Assembly: GCF_000247815.1 (NCBI RefSeq)
Contig: NC_021678.1
Span: forward strand, 10,289,351-10,353,350
DNA length: 64,000 bases
Source of the DNA: Ficedula albicollis
Taxonomy: Eukaryota; Chordata; Aves; Passeriformes; Muscicapidae
Direction of reading: 5' to 3'
Shown here: positions 30,390 through 41,383 of the stretch, one piece after another
How positions within the stretch are numbered: position 1 is the stretch's first letter
Layout: each line of letters opens with the position of its first letter
The notes under the pieces: model-generated
What the model saw: only the letters and a program-made list of their open reading frames with translations
Told to the model about the DNA's origin: nothing
The model's database searches: none
Made by a program: the position numbers and the translations under genes

Positions 30390-30905
30390 CATCTGTTTTT
30401 TCAGAGACCTTTTGCTTGAACTGTTATAATCCTTAAAGTGTGCCTCATAAATTGATCTTGTTCTCAGTAATGATTGTGGGAAAACTATTAGTCGAGGAAG
30501 GGATTTTTACATAGTGATCAGATCTCCACTCTCCCGGGCAGCTGATCACCATGACATTGAGGACAAGAAAAAACTGTTTCTTGTGGAGAAAAAAATCTCC
30601 ATAGACTGAAGAGAAGTCTCCTCAAAGACATTTTTTTTTTTTTTAAAGATGGTAAATTGATTTGTTTCTGTTTGTTATCAGTGTGAAAGAAAATAAGTTG
30701 TAGGGGCAGGAGAAGTGTTCTGAAAGTTTTATTTTGACTTTAATGATTTTTCCTTATAGTTTCTAGTAACAAAAGTTTTCTTTGTACCCTTCAGAGTTTA
30801 AGCCTGTTTTGCCTTCCTCCTAATTCTATCTCACAGCAGGAAATGAGTAAATAATTTTAGTGGGTGCATAGGTGATTTGGCCAATGCTAAATCCACGACA
30901 TAAAT

Positions 30906-30923
30906 TGGTGCGTTGGCCGGGAA
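30906..30923 (+). promoter_or_regulatory. Primer-binding-site-like motif for tRNA-Gly
   Basis: TGGTGCGTTGGCCGGGAA is exactly complementary to the last 18 bases of a mature vertebrate tRNA-Gly(UCC) as I recall it, CCA included. Retroviral primer-binding sites begin TGG just after the LTR, and this one follows acgaca with a five-base spacer. A related sequence, TTGGTGTTTCTGCCCGG, lies 55 bases further on. If the LTR actually ends at 30994, this motif would be inside it and its role as a primer site would be doubtful. Confidence 0.5.
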
Positions 30924-30999
30924 ATTTCAAATTGGCAAACCAAAACCACTACACAACATTGGTGTTTCTGCCCGGTTAAACTGACACCAAGACACTCTG

Positions 31000-33161
<2,162 letters not shown>

Positions 33162-33330
33162 TTCAGGGTGGGGATGGTTAAGGACCAAGCACTTCTAGGG
33201 AGCAGCAAAGAGTCAGTTTAGTGGACAGGGACAGCTCTGAAGGGACTTCAGGGTGGGGATGGTTAAGGACCAAACACTTCTAGGGAGCAGCAAAGAGCCA
33301 GTTTAGTGGACAGGGACAGCTCTGAAGGGA
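33162..33330. repeat. 85-bp tandem duplication, two copies
   Basis: ttcagggtggggatggttaa occurs at 33162 and 33247, period 85. Copies differ at about two positions (ccaagcac versus ccaaacac, agagtcag versus agagccag), so both copies are probably real and not very young. Confidence 0.9.
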
Positions 33331-34037
33331 TTGTTCAGTCAGAGGGTCAGAGGCACACGAGCAGTGCTGAAGGCAGCAGGACACACACACGCAAGGCACC
33401 TCATCTACCATTCCTCCCACACAGAACCATGCTGTGAGCCCTCTGAATGCTCACCATCTTCATAAAAAACATTCACATTTCTTGCTGAGTACAGCAGGAA
33501 AACTCCCTCTTGGGAAGACAACGGAGATTACTTCAGCAGCCTGAGCAGGGAGCACAGTAAGTATGTAAGATTGTTTTGCTCTACAACTGCTTGGGCACAA
33601 AGCTGACAGCTGAAGTATAACTGATGCAGAGTTCCATTTCTAAAAATGACATAGAGTTACTTTCTTTGCCCAAGAAATAACTGCTATTCAGCCAGGTAGC
33701 TCTGTTCTCACAGGAGGTTCTCATTTATAGCTCCCCTTCTCAGAGGGACGCCCTTTCCTACTCTGTAGCCCAGGTGACGTGGGTGATGACATCAAACAAG
33801 CACAACAGAGAACTTTCTACCTAGAATGTTTTCATACACTAGATAAACTCATAGCAGGCAACCCCTGAATCAGGCTGCAATTAGCAGAAGAGAAAGGGGT
33901 GTAGTGTTTTCTAAGTGTTTGACACTGTGTGAACAAGACAGTATGTCTGGAATGAGTTAATATGATGGATTCTGGTATCCAGGGAGCAATGAAGTGGGCT
34001 AACAATATTTAACATTTCTCCCAGTATTTTTAAACAC
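33331..34037. other. Noncoding DNA, nothing recognised
   Basis: No exon or transposon was recognised. A short CA stretch lies near 33380. The segment ends at a T-run that belongs with the minus-strand candidate described next. Confidence 0.5.
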
Positions 34038-34495
34038 TTTTTTTTTTTTTTTCCAAAAATTGTGTTTATTTACAACTTACAGATAAATTGACTCAACCAC
34101 ACAAAACTCACACAAAAATATTAAAAGGTCATTTGATTGAAATCAATTAAATTCCTGCAATTTCATGTCAATAGCTACCATTCATCCAATGTCAACTAAT
34201 AAGGTGATCTGTAGGGGATCTTTCTTTCCCCAATGTATAGGCATTAATTAAATTACTTCAACTACGTTCACATTGTAAATGCTCAACTTTAAGAGCTACA
34301 GCCAATTCTCTCAGGATTAGTTGGGCAGATTTCCCCTGGAAAAACCTGAAATCTCGTGGTAATTATGTAGTCTGCTTTCTTCTGCTTGCATTCAAAAATG
34401 CTATCAGACTTAAAAGGTCATGTGCCACTTCATCACATTTTTGGCTGGTGCAAAGGTCCATCATTAAAGAATGACAGAGGAACTCCTAAAGTATT
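34038..34495 (-). other. Candidate 3'UTR with polyadenylation signal and A-run
   Basis: On the minus strand the segment follows a stop codon and runs about 430 bases to an AATAAA (plus-strand tttatt, 34065-34070). Twelve bases later comes a 15-base A-run (plus-strand T, 34038-34052). This order is that of a polyadenylated mRNA end copied into the genome, or of a real 3' end that happens to sit beside a genomic A-run. No transposon name fits. It belongs with the coding-like segment immediately upstream on the same strand. Confidence 0.35.
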
Positions 34496-34691
34496 CTAAT
34501 CTGCTTCCAGAGTTACACCTGCCCATGGATTGCCTTGCTTTGTAGTGTGACACTTTTCCTTTCTTACTTTGCCCTCGGCTGAGCTGAATACAAATTCAAA
34601 GTCATTTCCTTCTCCTTCTTCTTGTAGATAGACAGAAATATCAATGGATTTCAGCTGTCTTTTGAAATTACATTGATGACTAAAATGCAAC
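34496..34691 (-). CDS. Possible terminal coding exon or retrocopy fragment, protein not recognised
   Basis: On the minus strand a pyrimidine-rich tract ends in ttttttttag at about 34692, a good splice-acceptor shape. After one split-codon base, 64 codons run open to a TAG at 34496-34498. The peptide is hydrophilic and globular-looking. It contains a basic start (FKRQLKS), SIDISVYLQ, an acidic loop (EEGEGNDFEF), VFSSAEGKVRKEK, and ends NPWAGVTLEAD. The composition, rich in E, K, D and S with few of the L/F/I/C runs seen in chance frames here, is why I list it. The frame continues upstream through obvious T-rich intron-like sequence. I do not recognise the family, and no partner exon was found to the right. 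Alternatives are chance, or a 5'-truncated retrocopy given the downstream A-run. Confidence 0.3.
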
Positions 34692-35988
34692 CTAAAAAAA
34701 ACCCCAAAAAACAACCAAAAAACCCTAACCCCAAAGTGAGCAAAAGTGAAATATGAAGGCTGCCAGCCTTTATTTGAAACTCCAAAGCACTTCACTATGA
34801 AAATTGGAAATTACACCTTTTGTGCATCTGGTCCAGAGTGCTCTTTTAGTGCTAGTTATAGATAAGGAAATAATGAACAAGCCTGGAAAGAGTGAAGGCT
34901 TAAAGGACATTGCAAAGGAATTTGTAAAGATTCCTTTACAACTCTTGGATACTCTACTGAGCCTTCGAAATAGGTTCAGCAAATGGCAGAGCCACATTTG
35001 GAAATCACTTATTACATCATGATTTCAACTTTGATTCAGTGAGCAATGCTCACTAGAACTTCACTATGAAGTTGTATATATCTGTTTATAAGTACAGACT
35101 TGTGGGAGAAGAGATAAATTGCCCAATGTCTAAAAAATACCCACCTGACATCAGCCTGACTAAGCAAAATTCACCTGAGGATTCTTCGAAATGTACATTC
35201 TATTCGCATTACTCAAAAATGCTATTTAGTAAAGTAAGCTTAATCTAAATAAAAAGTAAGCCAAACTTCTACCTAGTATGCAATGTTTCAAAGAAATTCA
35301 TTCCTGCTGTACTCTTCCCAATCACATTTTAAATTATTTTCAAAACCGCTTGTCAGATTAAAATTTTTCACTTAAAAAAAAATAGGTTTTTAACAGTCAG
35401 TATTTCACATGCTGAATAAATATTTTATAGGTTTGGTAATGTCAATGATATTTGTATATAATTATATTGTATAAAAATGCACTTCTTTGGTACAATATGC
35501 AACTTTCAATATGTCAGAGGCTGCAGAGAAAGCATAGCAGTCATGATTTAATTAGTTGCATTCAAATAAAGCTTTGCAGAGCAAATATGAAACTATGGAA
35601 CTTCTTAGTCCTTCTTTACTTTCCAGAGGAACTGTAACAGATACAGATGATAATTTTCTACTTATTATGAAAAGTAGAAAACTAAACACTACCAAGACCT
35701 TTGCAACACAGATAGTAAAACAAAACCTTTTACCATATATTCATAACATTTAGCAGCAGACAGAAGAAAAAGTTCTTCTTCTGCTCATGTATTCCCAGCA
35801 CTAGACTAGATTCAACTATATTTTTTACTTATTTTTAATAATCTCCTTGGTTAATCAATGGCCATTCTTACTTACAGCATTTATTTGACCTGAATTGTGG
35901 TATATTTTTAATAAATGGGTGAAATAAATATCCCTAGTTTGACAGTACTGCTGTCTACAGGAGCCAAACATAGCACTGAGGAATATAT
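34692..35988. other. Noncoding DNA, possible intron
   Basis: If the preceding minus-strand exon is real, this is its upstream intron. A plus-strand 72-codon frame at 34804-35022 is lysine/leucine-rich with no recognised family and is treated as chance. AT-rich sequence follows. Confidence 0.45.
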
Positions 35989-36062
35989 TGCCTGATCCTG
36001 CAGCTGTTGAAGTTAATGCCAAGATTCCCACTGGATTTTCACAGAGGCAGGATTTTACTCCA
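35989..36062. mobile_element. Possible ancient amniote interspersed repeat
   Basis: cctgatcctgcagctgttga, then agttaatgccaagattccca, then a second half ending gaggcaggatttt resembles a repeat common in turtles, crocodilians and birds. Its hallmark is a gatcctgca start, gaagtcaatgg-like halves in inverted arrangement, and a ccaggattt end. I recall the pattern but not a database name. It is degenerate and short. Confidence 0.35.
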
Positions 36063-38111
36063 AAGTTCCTGGCAGGTCAGCAAACTGCTTGAATTAACAG
36101 GCCTGTTCTCTTAGGGAGACTCACAGGGGGTTTGGAGCTCATTTTGTGAGCTGCATGCATGCATTTGCTCTTTGGGTAATATAACTTATGCTGGCTGTGC
36201 AAACTGCACGAGCAAACTTACAGTGCAATTCCACCTGCAGCCAAAACCAGCTTCTGTCATCACATATGCACAAATGCTCTGTTATAATACTGTGGTAATT
36301 ATTTGTAACCAATGTGGAAAATTACTCCATCTAAATGCAGAAAATATTAAATACAAATTTATGTCTCTCAAAAGTTTGGCTTATTCACTCGTTTTTACTT
36401 AAATCAAAAAGTTAAAAAGTGCCAGTACCTTCATCCTCTCTGATCAGTACAGTGTTTTCCTGTGCAATTCCTACCACTAAATGGCTCTGTTTTCAAGGGG
36501 ATACTCATCTCAACATAAATACTGTAGATCACCAATATATCACATCACTGCACAAATATATGCACAACATAGAGGTGCTAAGAGAAAAGCCACAGCCTTT
36601 CCCTCCCTCTCCCCACAACATCCACAGTGGAATTCATAATCCAGTTTTTACCACATACAAATTACTGGACTTTCAAAGGAGTATAACCTGTTGGTGGCAA
36701 CACATTTCTTCCAGAGATATCACTTCTGTGGACATTTGCAGAAAAATAACTGTTTTCTTCAATCCTTAAGGTAGAACACCCATATTAGAGAAGTGCACAA
36801 AAATAAATAGAAGACATACGAGGCTACCACTGCTTAGGCAGAGTTTAAAATTGTCATTGTATGCTCCTCCTCATCACTACTTGTTGGATGTGCTTGTAGA
36901 AGGGTTGCTGGGACAGCTGAAGAGAAGCAGGATTATTCTTGTTAGTAACATGTCTACAGTTTAAAAACATTTCTTGTGTGAGAACTGGAGAAGGTTAAAA
37001 GGCAGGTTTCAATCTAATTCTAACTCTGGCAAAACATAAGGAATGTGACCTTTATTAAATTACAGCACTTATATGTTACATATTTGCACAATATACTAAA
37101 ATGCCAAATACCACCGGCACCCACTTAGTACAGATGCTCCTGGAAAGACCAGCACGTTACTGGGCCTCATTCCTCATGTCACTGTGGAAGCAAATAGCTG
37201 AAAAAAGTAAAAAGTGTTACAGGATTTTGTAGTGAAATTTTAATCTATTTTTTTCTATTAATAAATCATAAGAGCATAATATCTTAAAAGGCGTGTCAGT
37301 CACCCTGTACTTCCAGGTGGGCTTGAGCAAAATTATTATTCCTTGATCAGCAGGATCTCTGCTCTTTAGCCTAATTTATAAAAGGTCTTTTTCAGTAGAT
37401 GTCAAAGGATTTTAAGGCAGCAAAATTTCTCTTTAAAATATGACAGAAAAAATCAACTTTATAATTGCAGATGCACCAAGGGTAACTGTTCATCTTTCCA
37501 CAGAAAGAGAATTCCTCCTTCTTAGGAATGCTGTGTTTAATACCAGTCATACTAGTTATAGCTGACATACTTTCAGCTAAGTAATTTTACATAAAAACCT
37601 TTATCAAACTGTTCCACAGCTGAGAGTTGATTTAAGGTCAGATCTTGAAAAGGAGGTGGTTTACATCTGCTCACCCAGGGTCCTGAGGTGAAGAAACTGA
37701 AACTGATTCTATGGGCAGAACCAGCTCAAGTTGTGAGGTGTTTCTAAGGGAACAACTGAACTAATATTGTTTGTCCCCAGTTCCTCCCAGATTTGTCTGG
37801 GTTTTTTCCCCCCTGCAGAACTGGCTTGTTGGTGCTCCTTTGCCTGCTCCATGCCCACACACATGGTGATTCCAGTGTTTGTGCCATATGCAGCTTTAGC
37901 ACTCTCTGTACAAAATCTAGCTATGAGGCCTGAAACAGTTCCTCCTTTGCTATTCACATCTGACACCGAAAAAAAAAAAAAAAGAAAAAAGACCCAGACT
38001 TTGTTTTGGGTGGAAGACAAGGATCTGAGTTCACAGAGTGGAGAAGACAAGAGCTGGCAGTGCACATGGCTAAGAGACACCACATTCTGTGTGCCACTGC
38101 TGCTAAAGCAC
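36063..38111. other. Noncoding DNA, nothing recognised
   Basis: No supportable gene. A 116-codon plus-strand frame at 36419-36769 and overlapping frames on both strands at 37709-38168 show no family features. An A-rich run lies at about 37970-37990. Confidence 0.5.
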
Positions 38112-38204
38112 AGGAATTTATTTATTAGGAAGTGGCAGCTACCAATATCAAGTGGCATAGGAATTTAAAGTTTATTAGGAAGTGGCAGCTACCAATATAA
38201 AGTG
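38112..38204. repeat. About 50-bp tandem duplication, two copies
   Basis: aggaattta recurs at 38112 and 38159, and tttattaggaagtggcagct at 38121 and 38171. A three-base insertion separates the two spacings (47 and 50), and the tails differ (atcaagtg versus ataaagtg). It is a diverged, probably genuine duplication. Confidence 0.85.
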
Positions 38205-38602
38205 TATGCACACTTTGATCATAATTCTAACTTTATTTCAGTGTTTCTCAGCCTGCCAGTAAATCATCTTTAAGGTGGATTTAACACTGCAAATCAGAGA
38301 CATGGCTAAGTATTCTGTAAACAGAGCTGAATGGTCTCTAACTCGCTTTAGTTCCTGAATTAAACAATGCAGGTGCTGGAAACCAAAGCTGTGAAACTCT
38401 TCACAGCCTGAAGGCAAAAAAAAAAATAAATTAGCAAGCTCATTTCTGATGCCACAATGTACAGAGCTTAGTTTAAATCTTGTTTAATTCTATCTACTTC
38501 AGTAGGGTCGAGTTCAGCCTCTTCCAGGCAGATGGCAACAACCACCAACCCCCACCCCAAAGGAGGTCTGTGCTTAAATCCACTGACTTCTCACCCACCA
38601 GA
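38205..38602. other. Noncoding DNA, nothing recognised
   Basis: Short unique spacer between two duplications, without coding signal. Confidence 0.55.
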
Positions 38603-38718
38603 AAACGTTTGACAGATAAAGGTTTTATATCATAAAGAAGAAGGCACATTTATTAAATAGAAACGTTTGTCAGATAAAGGTTTTGTATCATAAAGAAGAA
38701 GGCACATTTATTAAATAA
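38603..38718. repeat. 58-bp tandem duplication, two copies
   Basis: aaacgtttgacagataaagg at 38603 returns as aaacgtttgtcagataaagg at 38661, period 58. A second difference is tttatatc versus tttgtatc. Two differences in 58 bases suggest a real, moderately old duplication. Confidence 0.9.
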
Positions 38719-39714
38719 TCTGTTGGAATAGCTGTGTTTAAGAACAGCAAAAACCAGATACAGGCATTACAGATGAAAACCATTATTCCCATGAACAGTA
38801 TGGGGAAAAATGCAACAATTCTGAACAAGGTCTAATAAATAGACATAATATTAGCTTAATATTTTCTCTTTGAAAAGGTAGTTGATTACAAGGCAGACAT
38901 TATGAATCTGAATTTTAGTAATGACTTTTATATGATTGCACACAAATATTAGTTATGGTGGGGGAGAAGTAGCTTTAAAGTGCTATGGATAATGTTATTT
39001 AATGAAAATATTGTAATGGGCAGGGATAAAAAAAATAACCAGACCACAAGGAGGTTACAGTTCTTGAAGGACTGATATGAAGATTGATATTTTTCATATT
39101 GATATATTACCTTAAATAACATGAAGTAGGAATGCATTAATGACAGCCATTATTGACATAAAATGTGCCATTTTAAAAACAAGTGTGGATTCTGGTTTTA
39201 CAAAGATAGTCTGATTGGCTTTTGGAAGAGAAAAAACAGAAATGGGATTAATATGAAGGGACTAATTTCTGTTATTATGTGGGAAGTTCATCATTTGGGG
39301 ATGATGGGAAGGAAAAGCTCACATGTGCTAATTGATAAAGTCAAATGCAAGTTTGAAAAAGGACGACTTTAAGAAGCTGAGAAAGTTCACAGCACCTGTC
39401 ATATTGCATGAAGTGTATGTTCAAGAGAAAAGAATTTGTATCAGAAACAGTGGAGCTTAACCTACTTTGTGTAGTAAACATATTATGTCAGAGGAGATGG
39501 AATTTCTGCCTGTCAATAGATCAGGTGGGTAAACTCTGGGGGAGGCAGAACTGGGGAGAGCACTATTTTATGGTTATTGCCAACCTAAGGCAGAAATAAA
39601 TTATGTGGTAAAAAATACCAAAATGTTCAGTTTGGTGTTTAAGAAGGGGATGTCATTAAACAGCCACCAAAGGCTCTCTGGTGTCTCCAGATGCATCAAG
39701 CAAGGGAAAAAAAT
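38719..39714. other. Noncoding DNA, nothing recognised
   Basis: AT-rich sequence. Short chance frames lie at 39163-39372 and 39408-39599. No transposon was recognised. Confidence 0.55.
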
Positions 39715-39865
39715 TATTTTGTTTTTAAAAATAAAAATTTTAATTAAGTATTCTTAATTAGTGAATTACTTAACTAATTAATTAATTTAAAGTTAATTAC
39801 TATTAAATGTTTTATAATTTTTATTTATTTTTAAAAAAGTTAATTAAGTATTATTAGTTAGTGAG
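39715..39865. repeat. AT-only patch with 100-bp-spaced direct repeat
   Basis: Almost pure A/T sequence. taattaagtatt recurs at 39741 and 39841 exactly 100 bases apart, followed by related ttaattagtga and ttagttagtga blocks. Many TTAATTAA-type palindromes allow alternative foldings. It could be a decayed tandem duplication or a low-complexity AT patch. Confidence 0.7.
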
Positions 39866-41113
39866 TCCTGCATGTACAACTTAGCTATCGCTCTTGAAAG
39901 ATATCTAGTAAATATTAATCCTCCCATAAAGCTGTCCAGCCTAAAAGTCTTGTATAGAAAAACAATATGGAACATTTCTGACTTCAAGGGTTATAAGAAG
40001 AGGGCTTGTACACAATAACTTTTTGAGTAGTAGTTAAATTTATTTTCAGATTATTGAAAGCAGAGCCCAGAAAAGTCACAACAACGCCATCTAAGTATAA
40101 ATCATAGTTTCCTATTACATACACCATGAAGTTTTACTGCTCTTTATCACAAATAAAGTGCTCAGGCAATAGAGATTTCAACAGGGAAGAAAACTTAATA
40201 AGCATTTTCTTTTCTTATTTTCCTGTCAAAACAAAGAGACAATTAAAAAGCATGTTCATAATGTTTCAAATACTCTAGTTGCCTCTGAATTGATTCATCT
40301 GGTGTTTATGCAACAAGAACTAGAAAAAAAAATCTGATAAAACCCAAATCCAAATAATAACCCTTCTCAACTATACCCAAATGTTTTACTTCTAGGCAGA
40401 TACTGGTAAGTACAAAAATCAGGTTGACACCACGTGCAGCTTTTTCAAAGGAATAAACACTTATATCTGATGCAGTAAATTTTTCCTCAAGAGATTAAAG
40501 ATTATTCTGCTATTCTGCTACACGATATGGCTTTGATGGTAGCTGGGGCACTAGCTAATCACTAGTTATAAAGAGACCAAAAATGTTTTTATGCAAACCA
40601 TGCACATAATCCCAAAATTTCAGTGATGGTTAAAGGTAGTTGTATATAGTTTATCCATAATAAATCAAAACTAACTAAAGGATAAACAAAGGTAATTAAT
40701 TTTATTAAGCTGTATTAATTTCAGATTCTGAGGGAAGATGTAAACAAGCTGCTCCATATTAATGTACTTTTTTGCTATCTATATTTATTCACCTTATAGC
40801 TATATTTCATCTTACATATGTAATTTAATTCATTAAGACCTTGTCTAAAAAAAAGTCAAAACCCTCAACATCTTTAGTAACCTGTAGGGGAAACAGAGAA
40901 AAATTCAGATCCTTTCAACAAAAATCTTTGACCTCTACACTGTCTCATGAAAGGGCTTATTTAGAGACTGACATAATTTGAAAAGACAAACCATATCTAA
41001 ATGCTAGTATATCTTCCTTTCAAGAACTGCTGTTGGCCTACTACTACTTGCATTTAGTCACTGGTGGCATTTTGTTGCAGGGCAAACTACAAGTTTGATT
41101 CAATTTATTGATC
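39866..41113. other. Noncoding DNA, nothing recognised
   Basis: AT-rich DNA without a coding frame, RNA gene or recognised transposon. Confidence 0.55.
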
Positions 41114-41383
41114 TATAACAACCAACACAAGAACTGCCCGATCTGACAAAAAATCTAAAACTGTGTTTAAGATCAGTGATGGAAGACAGAAGTATTTACG
41201 TTGTGGTTTTTTTTTCTTTATAACAACCAGCACAAGAACTGCCCAATCTGACAAAAAATCTAAAACTGTGTTTAAGACTATAACAACCAACACAAGAACT
41301 GCCCGATCTGACAAAAAATCTAAAACTGTGTTTAAGATCAGTGATGGAAGACAGAAGTATTTACGTTGTGGTTTTTTTTTCTT
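41114..41383. repeat. Three-copy duplication with a shortened middle copy
   Basis: tataacaaccaacacaagaa-type starts occur at 41114, 41219 and 41279. Copies 1 and 3 are about 105 bases and end in a T-rich ttttttttctt tail. The middle copy is 60 bases, lacks the tail and carries two substitutions (ccagcac, gcccaat) not shared by the others. The order full, short variant, full suggests a duplication that spans an older short copy. Confidence 0.9.

Larger units (their letters stand above)
29527..30999 (+). mobile_element. Endogenous retrovirus LTR, ERVL-like passerine type
   Basis: The element starts TGTGCTGGTTTGGC at 29532, a typical beginning of passerine LTRs, and can end in CA at 30994. It is bracketed by CTCTG at 29527-29531 and 30995-30999, a possible 5-bp target-site duplication. 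The 3' part contains cttcagagtttaagcctgtt, then cacagcaggaaatgagtaaa, then aaatccacgaca, a layout I associate with passerine ERVL-like LTRs from memory. An alternative LTR end is 30900 (acgaca), followed after five bases by a motif complementary to tRNA-Gly. On that reading a trace of 5' leader remains. No gag, pol or env sequence follows. The 1.46-kb length is inflated by a hexamer microsatellite. The LTR call is fairly sure; family and exact end are not. Confidence 0.65.

Noticed and set aside
30071..30436. Arginine-rich frame across the hexamer repeat, and a serine/phenylalanine frame opposite
   Set aside because: Both are direct translations of (GGAGAA)n, and a six-base repeat keeps all frames open.
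34804..35022. 72-codon plus-strand frame after a ccag acceptor-like site
   Set aside because: The peptide looks mildly protein-like, but an open frame lies opposite, no donor or partner exon was found, and it would sit in the intron of the better minus-strand candidate.
36419..36769. 116-codon plus-strand frame
   Set aside because: No family features or exon signals. Histidine/serine-rich translation of ordinary AT-rich DNA.
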